A stretch of DNA of 47,648 nt. Origin: Opitutales bacterium (lineage in GTDB: Bacteria; Verrucomicrobiota; Verrucomicrobiia; Opitutales; T3Sed10-336). Position 1 is the first letter of the stretch; each line of letters begins with the position of its first letter. The stretch spans positions 1 to 47,648 of the forward strand of contig SLTG01000107.1 in assembly GCA_007130045.1 (NCBI GenBank). The letters run 5' to 3'. The position numbers were made by a program, and so were the translations under genes. Shown in pieces: positions 1-8,719 of the stretch. The notes under the pieces were generated by a model that was given only the letters and a program-made list of their open reading frames with translations, was not told the origin of the DNA and ran no database searches.

Positions 1-96
1 CCTCCACGAAGCGACGGACCGAAGCCTCGAACCACCTTGACGTGCCGTTCACTTATCGAAACACTCACTCATCCACAGGAAATCCACCTGAAGATT

Positions 97-318
97 TTAA
101 CAGGATTTGGGACACCCCCTGAAGTCATGGTAAACATAGTGACACTTATGGTGCGTCCCATTCGGGTCGTAGAAGTATTGGCTACCGGTAATCGTGGTGG
201 GTTTCCCGGTCCGGATATTGCGTGCGTAGTCGTCGCAGGCATGGATGATGTTCGGTACAAGCGGTTCACCGTCATTGATACGGGCGGCTGTTGTACTTTC
301 CGTCACCAGGTTTTCGGG
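97..318 (-). pseudogene. Decayed protein-coding fragment (unrecognised)
   Basis: Read on the minus strand, this stretch gives protein-like text of about 70 residues (for example GEPLVPNIIHACDDYARN and TITGSQYFYDPNGTHHK) ending in a stop at 97. Upstream, the same open frame runs through the hairpin repeats at 341-484, where it becomes low-complexity and is clearly not a natural protein. I do not recognise the family. The simplest reading is the C-terminal remnant of a gene whose upstream part was replaced by the repeat element. It could also be a chance open frame in GC-rich DNA. No start codon or ribosome site can be assigned. Confidence 0.22.
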
Positions 319-570
319 AAACACACCCCACCATGCCGGCGCGTGGTCCGCCCCTCTTGGTAGAGGGGCTTGAGTATATGTGAGGCTGGCGCGTGGTCCC
401 TCCCTCGTGGAGGAGGGGAATTGAGATGATGTGAGGTTTGTGCGTGGCCCCTCCGTTTTGGAAGAGGGGAATTGAGATGTGAGGTTTGCGTGTTCCCGGC
501 TCGCCGGGACTCTCAAGAGGGGATTGATTGAGCTTTTGAAAGGGCGTGGAATCCGAAAACCTGGTGACGG
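300..570. repeat. Repeat element bounded by an 18-bp inverted repeat
   Basis: An exact 18-bp inverted repeat is present: CCGTCACCAGGTTTTCGG at 300-317 and its reverse complement at 553-570. The matching region extends imperfectly a few bases beyond on each side. The arms enclose the tandem hairpin units at 341-484. The arrangement resembles a small non-autonomous mobile or palindromic intergenic element. No transposase is encoded inside, and I could not see a clear target-site duplication. Confidence 0.5.
341..484. repeat. Three degenerate tandem hairpin repeats, about 50 bp each
   Basis: Three successive units of about 47-53 bp each begin with GCGTGGTCC or GCGTGGCCC. Each contains a C-rich/G-rich hairpin: CCCCTC at 351-356 with GAGGGG at 363-368, CCCTCC at 398-403 with GGAGGG at 412-417, and CCCCTC at 448-453 with GAGGGG at 464-469. 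Each unit then ends in a TTGAG...ATGTGAGG tail. The stems stay paired although their sequences differ between units. This suggests that structure, not sequence, is retained, or that an unstable palindromic unit has been copied repeatedly. It is not a CRISPR array, because the units are contiguous and each one contains its own hairpin. Confidence 0.6.
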
Positions 571-899
571 GGAGTATATTACGTTCGATTTCACCGCAGC
601 GCAATTTTCGAGGGCTACGTCAGTCGATGTGTCAGGAATTGGCGTAAACATGGGGCGGGATGAGACCGTTTTATGAAATCCGGAGGGGTGGAGACGTGAG
701 GATTCAGGAAAGCGGGGGTTTTTTGAAGGACTTTTCATCGGGATGGGAAGAGGTCAGTGGCGAAATCGTGGCCCATCGAGTCGGGGATGTCAATTCGAAT
801 GGTTCGGATGTTCACCGGTCTTGGGGCGTGTTCCTTGAGGGTGGATTCTTTCCGGGGGAGCTTGAAAAACATCCTGGAGCGGCTCAAGGCGATCCGCCG

Positions 900-1129
900 C
901 TAGTGTAGCCCACCGGAAATAATGAAACTTAACGGAAGTTTCTGACACGCCGCGTTCCGCCCTTGTGGCGTGCTTGCTTGCAAGCGCTCGGCCCGAGCAA
1001 TCCGGAAAGCGTCTGCGATCCCCGGCATGCCGGGACAGGCAGAATACGCCACAGGGAGTCCGACGTCGCGAAGACAATCTCGCTTCACTCTGTGACATAA
1101 GTTACAGTCGGCTTGGCGGGCTACACTAG
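900..1129. mobile_element. MITE-like element with nested inverted repeats
   Basis: The outer termini form a 15-bp inverted repeat with one mismatch: CTAGTGTAGCCCACC at 900-914 and GGCGGGCTACACTAG at 1115-1129. Inside are an 8-bp pair (TGTGGCGT at 964-971, ACGCCACA at 1046-1053), a 10-bp palindrome at 976-985 and a 14-bp palindrome (CCCGGCATGCCGGG at 1021-1034). The element is therefore predicted to fold extensively. It encodes no recognisable protein; open frames across it are probably incidental. A short non-autonomous transposable element or a structured intergenic repeat is the best description. No target duplication was identified. Confidence 0.5.
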
Positions 1130-1314
1130 CGAATTCGTTTGATTGGGATCGAATTTGAAAAGAACAGCAAACCCGGCCAGGACCAAAAACGCATACTTGA
1201 TCTTTTGGGGGTAAAGCCGTAGCCGTATTAGTGAAACGAAATTATTGAAACAAGTGACTACGATCAGGATTTTAGACGCATCCGGTGGACCGGAACTTGC
1301 GTCCAGGCAGTAAA

Positions 1315-1632
1315 ATGGACGAGGACCACGACAACCCAATGGGAGATGAGCCCGTCGAGATCCCGATTACCGACGAATTGGACCTGCACACGTTTCGGCC
1401 CCGGGAAGTGAAGGATCTTGTTCCGTACTACCTGGAGGAGTGCCGGGACCGGGGGATTCATACGGTCCGCGTAATCCATGGCAAGGGCAGCGGCACGCTG
1501 CGGGAGATGGTACACGCCCTCCTGCGAAAGCTCGATTTCGTGCGCGGGTTTCACCTGGCCGATGAAGCCTCCGGCGGGTGGGGCGCCACCCGTGTGGAGC
1601 TGGCGCCCAAGAAGAGCAAGCCTCCGACCTGA
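1315..1632 (+). CDS. Smr-domain protein (MutS2 C-terminal-like)
   Basis: This short protein of about 105 residues consists almost entirely of an Smr domain. LDLH, the typical opening motif, lies at about residues 22-25, and the VIHGKGSGTLRE segment carries the HGxGxG motif. The end, with GGWGATRVEL, is also typical. Smr domains bind branched or structured nucleic acid, and some are endonucleases; several act in mRNA quality control at stalled ribosomes. The exact role of stand-alone bacterial versions is not fixed. The start is uncertain: ATG at 1315 is used here, with GTG at 1285 and ATG at 1339 as alternatives. The ATG at 1339 has a purine-rich GAGGA upstream. The gene stands alone, tail to tail with the oxidoreductase gene that follows. 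Confidence 0.85.
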   Translation: MDEDHDNPMGDEPVEIPITDELDLHTFRPREVKDLVPYYLEECRDRGIHTVRVIHGKGSGTLREMVHALLRKLDFVRGFHLADEASGGWGATRVELAPKKSKPPT

Positions 1633-1799
1633 TCCGGTTCGAGTGGATCCCGGCAATGATCGCAGCCGGAGAAAGTCGGTGCCGGGAATCGGACTCTACC
1701 CCAAGAAGGGGCCGTGTTTCAGCAGGCAAAAGGACCGGCCGTCGCCTGGCATGATTCGGATCAGAGTGGTCTCGGTCGAGGCGCAATGGCCGCACCCGG

Positions 1800-2987
1800 C
1801 TAATCGGAAAGGTTCGGAACCTCAACTTCGGCGCCGTTTTTTTCCGCGGACAGGTAACCGGCGTAGATCGCGGCGATGCAATCGGCGGCCAGACGCGAGT
1901 CGCTCTGGATCGGTGTTCCATAGGCGGCGTTCCGATAGAACGCCTCCATCTCGTGCTGGTAACCCGTGAACCAGTCTTCGTCCGGGGAGGTCGGAGCCCA
2001 TCCCTGTTTTGTCCCGATCTTTTCCACCACGTAAACGTCATCAAACTGGGACTCGACCGGATTGTAGGTCTGCATCGACGTATTCGGACTAATGTTACAA
2101 ATCGTCCTGTGGTTGTTCGCGTTGACCTCCAGCCAGTTATGCACGCCTCCAAGAACAAGTTCGCTTGCGACGATATCGGCGATCGTTCCGTCTTCGAATA
2201 CCACGTGAATCATCGCGAAGTCTTCGGTATCGGTGTAATTCGCCCGTATGTGACCGGCGTCGCGGAAGTCCGGCATTCGCGTAATGGCGTGGGTTCGGGC
2301 GCTGACAGTGGCCGGGCGGATCGGACGTCCGTCGCGTGCTTTGCCTTCGACGTGTTTCAGGTACAGCGCGGCCGTCAATGGATGGCAGGCTTTGCCCACC
2401 AATGAGCCGCCCCCGGAAAGCCTCCACTTTCCGTAGTCGGGGGAGTGGGAACCGGAGTGCGACTCCTCTCCGTGCATCCAGAGAATCTGGCCGCCGGTTT
2501 TCTCCAGGACTTCGCGTTCTTTCTGGATTGCCGGAGCGTAAACCCAGTTTTCAGCATAAAGGATTCCGCCCTTGCTCGATCGTTCGGCCTCGAGGATGCG
2601 CCGGATGCTCTCGGCGGCTCCGTCGAGCGCCTGCTGCCGGGGAAAGTCGTCCCCGTTGAATTTCCCGCTTCCATCGCCGAAGTAGCCTGTAAAAGGTTTT
2701 TCGACAATGACCCACTTGTCCCTCTTCAGGGCGCTGATGGCGACTGATTCGTGCGTCACGGGGGGCGAACAGACGTGAACGACATCGGACGCCTCGATGA
2801 GTGTTTCCAGGCCGTCAAAGGCGCGGAGCCCCCTTTCTTCGGCGAAGGCGACCCGGTTCTTCTCTATCGGTGAAAAAACCCCGGCTGTCTCGACCACGGT
2901 TCCATGTACCCGGCTGAGTGCGTCAAAATGAAACTTCGCGGCAAAACCCGAGCCGACAATCCCTGCACGTAATGTCTTCTTATTCAT
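1800..2987 (-). CDS. Gfo/Idh/MocA family oxidoreductase
   Basis: This is a predicted cytoplasmic NAD(P)-dependent sugar or cyclitol dehydrogenase of 395 residues. The N-terminal Rossmann fold opens with GIVGSGFAAKFH at residues 9-20, and the family's EKP motif is at 96-98 with the lysine expected to act in catalysis. The C-terminal alpha/beta substrate domain includes a KACHPLTAALY segment. There is no signal peptide or Tat motif, unlike the second family member at 41670-42938. The substrate cannot be told from sequence, because the family covers inositols, glucose, aminosugars and others. The gene is transcribed alone and its end faces the Smr gene. Confidence 0.88.
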   Translation of the reverse strand: MNKKTLRAGIVGSGFAAKFHFDALSRVHGTVVETAGVFSPIEKNRVAFAEERGLRAFDGLETLIEASDVVHVCSPPVTHESVAISALKRDKWVIVEKPFTGYFGDGSGKFNGDDFPRQQALDGAAESIRRILEAERSSKGGILYAENWVYAPAIQKEREVLEKTGGQILWMHGEESHSGSHSPDYGKWRLSGGGSLVGKACHPLTAALYLKHVEGKARDGRPIRPATVSARTHAITRMPDFRDAGHIRANYTDTEDFAMIHVVFEDGTIADIVASELVLGGVHNWLEVNANNHRTICNISPNTSMQTYNPVESQFDDVYVVEKIGTKQGWAPTSPDEDWFTGYQHEMEAFYRNAAYGTPIQSDSRLAADCIAAIYAGYLSAEKNGAEVEVPNLSD

Positions 2988-3167
2988 GAGGATTCTTGAA
3001 TCTGACGGAAACGGGATCGTCGGAAAATTGCATCGTCCCGTAAAGGGAAAACCGAGTATCCCGCGCTGAATGGTCGGGATTCCCTGCCGGGAATCGTTTC
3101 GAAGGAGATTGTGCCGAACCCTTGGCGGAAACGGCCGGGCAGGTCGGCTCGAGGTTATGTTCGTGGC

Positions 3168-3845
3168 TCAGCGTGGTGTTGCGAACAGCACGCCAAACCC
3201 CTTGGAGGCGCCGTAAAGTGTCGAGAAAAAGAGGAGGAGACAAGCGTTGATTTCCAGGATCTCTTCACCGAACTCCAAAGTTGCGGCATTCACGGCGAAC
3301 ACGTCGTGCTCGAAGGGAAGCGAAAGGAGAAGGAACGATCCCGCCAGCAGGGCCAGGACGCCGGCCGGATGTCGAAGCCACTCCAGGAGCATTAATGTGA
3401 GGGTGCGCCAATGACCGAGGAAAAACACGATACCTGTGGCCCACATCGCCGACAACAAAAGGTTCCGCCCAAACCCGCTCCCGATCCAGATCAGCGCGGG
3501 ATGAAGATTGTAGGTTTCAATATCCATTTCCCTGAGAAGAAACGAAAGGCACAACAAAAACCAACCTCCGAAGAAGATCTTCTCTCTCGGGTCGTAGCGT
3601 CCGAGGGCTCCGGCCAGAAAGATCAGCCCGCTGACGCCGATCAGGCCGGCCTGGCAATTTTCGATCAGTCCGTTTTCCTTCGTGGTAACCATCCCATCGA
3701 AATAGAGGGCTCCCCAGAAAATCGTATTGAGAACGAGGAAAAGTCCGATTGCGGCACCGCTTATGAAAGGCGTGATGTTCCGAGGGCGTGTTCCCGAATC
3801 GGCCGTGCCTCCATGATCCCAATTGTTATCACTCATCCTGTTCAC
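3168..3845 (-). CDS. Hypothetical polytopic membrane protein
   Basis: The product is 225 residues with about six hydrophobic segments, at roughly residues 27-50, 62-83, 90-106, 128-150, 160-182 and 195-213, and so is an integral inner-membrane protein. Conserved-looking acidic residues sit between or inside helices (LREMDIE, LEFGEEILEINA), a pattern seen in uncharacterised bacterial membrane families. I cannot assign a function. Two in-frame ATGs lie at the start (codons 1 and 4). The gene lies downstream of hpt on the same strand, separated by about 200 bp, so it is probably transcribed separately. The reading frame has strong codon bias and no competing frame. Confidence 0.72.
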   Translation of the reverse strand: MNRMSDNNWDHGGTADSGTRPRNITPFISGAAIGLFLVLNTIFWGALYFDGMVTTKENGLIENCQAGLIGVSGLIFLAGALGRYDPREKIFFGGWFLLCLSFLLREMDIETYNLHPALIWIGSGFGRNLLLSAMWATGIVFFLGHWRTLTLMLLEWLRHPAGVLALLAGSFLLLSLPFEHDVFAVNAATLEFGEEILEINACLLLFFSTLYGASKGFGVLFATPR

Positions 3846-4027
3846 ACATCAGTGCAGGCAAGGGTACCGCATGTCAAGCGCGTGGAAGAGGCAGGATCGC
3901 GTTTACGTCCGGTTCGGGTCGGTAGAGAGGGTCGCCGTCAATCCGGTCGCGATATGATTGCGGTTTTGTCCTTTTCCCGGTTGTAGGCAAGCATGGAAAG
4001 CGCTGTTACCCGGGGAAACGGAGGTCG

Positions 4028-4042
4028 TCCGGCAAGGCCGGA
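4028..4042 (-). terminator. Hairpin just after hpt (possible terminator)
   Basis: TCCGGC and GCCGGA flank a three-base loop, forming a perfect 6-bp GC-rich stem 2 bases beyond the hpt stop codon on the minus strand. There is no T-run after it, so a classical intrinsic terminator is not proven. Its position right after the last gene of the two-gene unit supports a role in transcript termination or 3' end stability. Confidence 0.35.
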
Positions 4043-4044
4043 TG

Positions 4045-4596
4045 CTATGTCCATTCAGGCGGGTTCTGCAGTTCGGGCTTCAGGGTTCCGATGCAGGGAA
4101 GGTTGCGGTAGCGACCGGCGAAGTCGAGGCCGTATCCGACGACGAACCTGTCGGGTATGTCAAATCCGACGAAGTCCGCTTCGAAGGGGATCTCACGGCG
4201 GTCTTTTTTGTCCAGAAGCACGCAGGTGTGCAGCGACTTCGGATTCATGTGCTGGAAGATCCGGGTGATCGTGAAGAGGGTGCGACCGGTGTCGAGAATG
4301 TCGTCGATCAGCAGTACGTGTTGGTTTTCAATTTCCATCTCCACGCTGTAAATCATGTCGGGGCGTTCGGCGGGCCGGGTGTCTTCGCGGTAGCTCGCGA
4401 CCCGAATGCAGTCCATCCGGATGGGTAGTTCGATGCGCCTGATCAGGTCCGCCGCGAAAAGGAGCGCTCCGTTGATGATCGGGATGACGGTGACATCCTG
4501 ATTGTGGTAAAACCCTGTGATTTCGCGTCCGAGCTCCCTCGTTCTTCGGGCGATTCGTTTCTCGCTTATCAGGACTCTCTGGAGGTCTTCGAGCAT
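4045..4596 (-). CDS. hpt: Hypoxanthine phosphoribosyltransferase
   Basis: The enzyme salvages hypoxanthine and/or guanine with PRPP to give IMP or GMP, in the cytoplasm. The 183-residue length is normal for bacterial Hpt. The PRPP-binding motif [14 protein letters not shown] is at residues 94-107. The C-terminal segment [18 protein letters not shown], which contacts the base, and the early [13 protein letters not shown] segment are both as in the family. The gene begins 14 bp after the end of the secreted helical-repeat gene upstream, so the two are probably cotranscribed. Hpt is often next to tilS and ftsH in other bacteria, but here it lies about 24 kb away from them. Confidence 0.95.
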   Translation of the reverse strand: MLEDLQRVLISEKRIARRTRELGREITGFYHNQDVTVIPIINGALLFAADLIRRIELPIRMDCIRVASYREDTRPAERPDMIYSVEMEIENQHVLLIDDILDTGRTLFTITRIFQHMNPKSLHTCVLLDKKDRREIPFEADFVGFDIPDRFVVGYGLDFAGRYRNLPCIGTLKPELQNPPEWT

Positions 4597-4610
4597 GAAG
4601 GATCGGTGTT

Positions 4611-5264
4611 TCAGGAGTTTTCAATGCGGCTTCGCGCGGCGCGGAGCATTGTTTCGATCGGATGAGCGAGGCCGTTTTCACTTTCGAAATCCCCGGCCTT
4701 TTCCAGGAGAACGACGGCCCGCTTGAAGTCGGCTTCCTTGATGGCGAAGGCGCCGGCATGGAAATAAACTTCCTGGGCGAACGCCGCATCGAATTCATCG
4801 GGGCTTTCGTCGAGGGCTTCGAGAAGAACGGTGAAATCTCCGGCCGCCAGATCGTAGCGGCCGGCCATGCGGGGGAGGTTGTAAGCGTTTATCGCGCGAA
4901 TCAGTCTGACGCGAGGATTCCCGGGCGCTCGATCCACGGCGGCATCCATTGTTTCGATACCCCGGTTCAGCCATCCGCGCTTCCTCCAAGGGGCGGCGTC
5001 GCGAGCTTTGAGCGTGTACGTGTTTCCCAGGTAGGCGCGGGCCAATTCGTTTTCCGGGTCCTCCTTCAAGAGATCCTCAAGGGCGGAGATCGCACGGTCG
5101 ACTGAATCTCCCGCGCCCTCGATTGCGCGGTCGTGAAGTTCGATGACGCGCTCCGGAACCGTCGATACGGGTTCGCGGGTGTCGCCCGTTTCGGCAATTG
5201 TCGCGAACGGACCGCCGAGCAGGAGGAGACAAAAAACGAAGGAATAACCGGAGTTTCCGCGCAT
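4611..5264 (-). CDS. Exported TPR-like helical-repeat protein
   Basis: The 217-residue product begins with a clear Sec-type signal peptide (hydrophobic core [10 protein letters not shown], cleavage likely around residues 24-28). The rest is alpha-helical with TPR-like spacing: [20 protein letters not shown] followed by AYLGNTY, then a [16 protein letters not shown] unit and a final [15 protein letters not shown] unit. It is probably a periplasmic scaffold or assembly factor, but no specific partner can be named. It is the first gene of a short operon with hpt and diverges from tolC, so the 140 bp between 5265 and 5406 must hold promoters for both directions. I could not pick clear -35/-10 boxes there. 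Confidence 0.7.
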   Translation of the reverse strand: MRGNSGYSFVFCLLLLGGPFATIAETGDTREPVSTVPERVIELHDRAIEGAGDSVDRAISALEDLLKEDPENELARAYLGNTYTLKARDAAPWRKRGWLNRGIETMDAAVDRAPGNPRVRLIRAINAYNLPRMAGRYDLAAGDFTVLLEALDESPDEFDAAFAQEVYFHAGAFAIKEADFKRAVVLLEKAGDFESENGLAHPIETMLRAARSRIENS

Positions 5265-5406
5265 GTGACCCCAAGCTTAGACCGGAAACGACCGCGGAAT
5301 CTATAAAAAACGCGGGAGATTGATACAGATCCGGGTTTACATTTCGGCGGGTCTGATTTCAACTTTTCTGATCCCTCGATTGAAATCAATGAGACCGGAA
5401 CAGCTT

Positions 5407-6732
5407 ATGAATGGATTCTTTTCTTTCAAAACCGTTGCCTTTGCTCTTGCAGGGGTAATTGCGGGAGGGTTGATGGCGGAGGAGCCTCCGGTTCGGCTGA
5501 CCCTTGGCGAGGCGTTGAACAGGGTCGAATCCGAGAATCTACGGGTTCTGCTCAACCGGCAGTTTATTGAACAGGCCGTGCAACAGGCGGACCGCGAACG
5601 CTCGTTTCTTTTTCCGCAGGTGAATGTGGAGGCGTCGCAGACGCGGTCGAAGTTTTCCACGGTGGGTCAGGCATTCGGACCGTTGCCACAGAGCACGCGG
5701 AACCGGTTTCAGGCGGTCATCCGGGGCGAGGCGTCGCTGATCGATCCCGCTCTGATCGCGTCCTTCCAGGCTGCGCGGAAGGGCGTTGAGATTTCGGAGG
5801 AGGAGCACAGAGCGCTCGTGCAGGAGGTCCTTCAGACGACCGCGGGGGTTTACCTCGCGCACCAGCGGAATTTGAGGCGTTTCGACGTTATTGAATCCAA
5901 TATCGAGCGGGCGGAGGTTCTGCTTGAACTTGCCCGCACGCAGCTTGATGCGGGTGTCGCGACTGAGATCGACGTCACGCGCGCCCTGGTGACGTTATCG
6001 GAGGAGCGGCAGTCGCGCCTGCAACAGGAAACGGTCGTATTCGAAAGCGCGCTCAACCTCAAACGCCTGCTCGATCTCGATTTGAGAAGGGATATCGAAC
6101 TCGAGCACTTCAGGGCGCACCGGGAAGCGGATTCGGAGGAACCGGATGTCGAGGAGCGGGCGGTTCTTCGCGATCGGCCCGACTACCTGACCGCCGAGCG
6201 GCGTCTCGAGCAGAATAAACTCGAACAACGTGCGGCGGCCTGGGAGCGTTTTCCGACTCTGGTGGCTTTCGGTGATTACGGACGGGCGGCCGAAGTGGCG
6301 TTCGACGACGAAGATCAGGAAATTTGGAGCGCCGGAATCGCGGTCAGTGTTCCGATTTTCGAAGGGTTCAGGATTCGCTCGAACCGAATGCTGGCGAATT
6401 CGCGTCGCCGGGCGACGGAAATCGAGATTCGCGATCTCGAGCGGGAAATTTCGTCCGAGTTGCTATTCGCCTGGCAGGATTTGCGTTCGCGGCTGGCTCA
6501 GATCGAGGTCGCCGAGGAGAACGTGGCGCTTGCGGAAGACGAACTGCGTCTGGCACGGATTCGTTTCGAACAGGGAGTCGCCGACAATCGTGAAGTGATC
6601 GACGCATTGAATCGAGTATCCCAGGCTTCCGACAACCTGGTGGAGGCGTTTTTCGAATACAATCTCACCCGGCTCGAATACGCACGGGTCAGGGGCGACG
6701 TGCGGTTGTTGCTGGGCGACCAGGTGATGTAG
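5407..6732 (+). CDS. TolC-family outer membrane efflux protein
   Basis: The product is about 441 residues from the ATG at 5407, which gives a good signal peptide (MNGFFSFKTVAFALAGVIAG then GLMAEE). An in-frame ATG at 5389 and an earlier start at 5320 would add residues that spoil the leader. The mature protein has two outer-membrane-efflux repeats of long coiled helices (LTLGEALNRVESENLRVLL near the start, and LAEDELRLARIRFEQGV in the second half). TolC-type trimers span the outer membrane and periplasm and work with an inner-membrane pump and adaptor. No adaptor or pump gene is next to it, so it is an orphan channel here. Its end faces the pseudouridine synthase gene. Confidence 0.9.
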   Translation: MNGFFSFKTVAFALAGVIAGGLMAEEPPVRLTLGEALNRVESENLRVLLNRQFIEQAVQQADRERSFLFPQVNVEASQTRSKFSTVGQAFGPLPQSTRNRFQAVIRGEASLIDPALIASFQAARKGVEISEEEHRALVQEVLQTTAGVYLAHQRNLRRFDVIESNIERAEVLLELARTQLDAGVATEIDVTRALVTLSEERQSRLQQETVVFESALNLKRLLDLDLRRDIELEHFRAHREADSEEPDVEERAVLRDRPDYLTAERRLEQNKLEQRAAAWERFPTLVAFGDYGRAAEVAFDDEDQEIWSAGIAVSVPIFEGFRIRSNRMLANSRRRATEIEIRDLEREISSELLFAWQDLRSRLAQIEVAEENVALAEDELRLARIRFEQGVADNREVIDALNRVSQASDNLVEAFFEYNLTRLEYARVRGDVRLLLGDQVM

Positions 6733-6754
6733 GACCGGGCCTTCCTCCTCCTCC

Positions 6755-7546
6755 TCAAAACGGGCGCTCGAACGCTTCGGGCAGCAACGAAACGGCTCGA
6801 AAATCGACGGTTTGTCCGCGAACGTGAACCTTCAGCGAGGTTTCGGCACAATGGAGGAAAAGGCGTTTATGTCCTGTTCGGCGCGCAAACTCGCGGTTGG
6901 CGCGAAACCTGCCGTAGGTCTTGTCGCCGACAACCGGGAGTTTGCGTCGTGCGCATTGGACCCGGAGCTGATGGGTGCGCCCGGTTCCGGGAACGAGTTC
7001 GATGAGGCTGACTTCAGGGGCTCCATGGAAAATCCTTTTCAGGACGGCTTTGGCGGTCGCTTTTTTCCCGCCGCCGCTTCGGGTGCGCAGTTGCCCGTCT
7101 TTGCGGTCGATCGCAAGAGAATCCGTCCATTGCTGTCTTGGTGGTTGGAGGGCGCCGAAGACCAGGGCGAAGTAGGATTTTCGCACGTTCCCGCCGGCAA
7201 ACGCGTCCTTGACCGCCGCGGCCACATCGGGATCCGTGGCGCAGAGAATGACGCCGGATGTCGCCGAATCCAGACGGTTCAGCAGCCAGACGCGGCGGGG
7301 TTCCTCGCGGCCCTCGTCGACCCACCGGTAGCATTCGTCATTCGTGTCGTAAAATGCGCGGAAAAGGGCTTTTCCGTGATCTCGCGACGAATTCGGATGC
7401 GAGAGAGTGTTCACCGGTTTCTCGAAGGCGAGAAGTCCGGACGGATCGGCCGCGAGCAGGCGAACTCCTTTGCCAAGCGGGAGGGAATCGATGCGCGGAG
7501 GCGTTGCGGGACGGGCGGTTTCGGTGGATATGGGCGATTTTTTCAA
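6755..7546 (-). CDS. RluA-family pseudouridine synthase
   Basis: This protein of 263 residues isomerises uridine to pseudouridine in rRNA or tRNA. The catalytic motif is LNRLDSATSG at residues 89-98, with D93 as the nucleophilic aspartate. The usual histidine before RLD is replaced by asparagine. Later family segments are present: RKSYFALVFG, ELVPGTGRTHQLRVQ and VVGDKTYG. There is no S4 RNA-binding domain at the N-terminus, which favours the RluA/TruC side of the family over RluC/RluD. The target site cannot be determined. It is the third gene of a run with maf and a TonB-like gene, 66 bp after the latter. Confidence 0.87.
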   Translation of the reverse strand: MKKSPISTETARPATPPRIDSLPLGKGVRLLAADPSGLLAFEKPVNTLSHPNSSRDHGKALFRAFYDTNDECYRWVDEGREEPRRVWLLNRLDSATSGVILCATDPDVAAAVKDAFAGGNVRKSYFALVFGALQPPRQQWTDSLAIDRKDGQLRTRSGGGKKATAKAVLKRIFHGAPEVSLIELVPGTGRTHQLRVQCARRKLPVVGDKTYGRFRANREFARRTGHKRLFLHCAETSLKVHVRGQTVDFRAVSLLPEAFERPF

Positions 7547-7612
7547 TGTCCCTGTGGCGTGTTTCTTTGCTGGGTCGGCGCCGATTTGCGGCGTTGGATG
7601 CCGATCCGGATT

Positions 7613-8719
7613 TTACCGGTAGTGAAACGTAATGGTCATCGTCTGATCATCGCCCAGCACTTCGATCATTTCGTCGCTCCAATTACCGAATGGCGCCCGG
7701 GATTCAATTGCGTCCATGCAGATCAGCGTACCGGTGTCGCCGGCCGAGCTATCGATGTCAAGGATGGACACATTCCCGGCGGAGTCGAGCTCGAAACGTA
7801 TTCGGACACGGCTGCCGGTATCCGAAATGCTGTAATGCGTCCGCGCCAGGCTGTGCCATTGGCGCTCGACCGCTTCCATCATTCGTTCGATGTAGGTACC
7901 GAATTCGCTCCGCCTTGCATCGATTGAGATTGTCCCCACGCGCGATGTGTTGCCCTCCCGTTCGGCGACCGGAGCCGAGTGCGTTCGCGGCAGAGTCGGC
8001 CGCGGTTCGGGAACGGGACGCTCGACCGATGCGTAGGCGCCGGAGTCGGCGCCTTCTTGCCGTTGTTCCTCGGGAACGTCGATGCCGACGATCCGCTCTG
8101 CATCGTCTCCCGGATCGTCTTCCGTTTCGTTTGACGCGATATGAACACCCGATTCGTCGGGGTCGGGCTCGTCGGTCTCGAATCCGGGAACGGGTCTGCG
8201 CTCGGGAATAGCCGGGAATCCGTCCGCGAAGACCTGCTCGTCCCGCTGCTCGAAAATGCCGGACGGCAACGCCGGGTCGGGATGACCCTCCACGATATTC
8301 TGTGATCGCAACTCTTCGCCTTCGACGCGCGGAGTGTCTTCAGGAGCTTCGTCTTCGGGCGCTTCTTCCTGGGCGGCCTGTTGGTCGCGCGATGCGAAAT
8401 GCCGCGTGTCGTCGGGCGTATTGGACGGAACGTCCGGGTTTGTCGCCACGTACTCTTCGGGCGGGGGGTCGGGCGCGTCATCTTCGGGCGCGGCGAGCGT
8501 GACGTTGAGCCGATGGTTTGTTCGATCCTCGGCCTGTCCCGGAGGCGAAATCCGCTCCGGTAGAACCGCCAGGAGAAACCCGTGCACCGCGATCGCTCCG
8601 GCGAATCCGACGGCGAGTGACTTCCATTGGGAACCGGTCAGGAAAAACGGAGCGGCTCCCCGAAGAGGCGATGGTCGCGGCCCGACCCGTGCGGGTTTCG
8701 TCTGTATGCGTTTCCTCAT
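7613..8719 (-). CDS. TonB-like energy-transducer protein
   Basis: This 368-residue single-span envelope protein has a basic cytoplasmic N-terminus, one transmembrane helix at about residues 32-52 (AVGFAGAIAVHGFLLAVLP), and a long acidic, proline-rich linker (PDPPPEEY, EEAPEDEAPEDTPR). It ends in a TonB-type C-terminal domain of about 100 residues (WHSLARTHYSI, then VRIRFELDSAGNVSILD). Its role is probably to couple inner-membrane energy to outer-membrane receptors, or to bridge the envelope as TolA does. No exbB/exbD or receptor genes are adjacent. The acidic linker is unusual, since TonB linkers are often rich in Lys-Pro. It overlaps the end of maf by 4 bp, which suggests coupled translation. 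Confidence 0.75.
   Translation of the reverse strand: MRKRIQTKPARVGPRPSPLRGAAPFFLTGSQWKSLAVGFAGAIAVHGFLLAVLPERISPPGQAEDRTNHRLNVTLAAPEDDAPDPPPEEYVATNPDVPSNTPDDTRHFASRDQQAAQEEAPEDEAPEDTPRVEGEELRSQNIVEGHPDPALPSGIFEQRDEQVFADGFPAIPERRPVPGFETDEPDPDESGVHIASNETEDDPGDDAERIVGIDVPEEQRQEGADSGAYASVERPVPEPRPTLPRTHSAPVAEREGNTSRVGTISIDARRSEFGTYIERMMEAVERQWHSLARTHYSISDTGSRVRIRFELDSAGNVSILDIDSSAGDTGTLICMDAIESRAPFGNWSDEMIEVLGDDQTMTITFHYR

Noticed and set aside
341-484. CRISPR array
   Set aside because: The units are contiguous and degenerate, there are no unique spacers between them, each contains a hairpin, and no cas gene is near.
97-738. A long minus-strand open frame as a single intact protein of about 213 residues
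   Set aside because: Its middle is encoded by the tandem hairpin repeats and its upstream part is low-complexity; only the last part looks protein-like, so at most it is a decayed fragment.
790-1098. Minus-strand protein of about 100 residues
   Set aside because: It lies wholly inside the palindromic element, is Arg/Ser-rich and has no family pattern.
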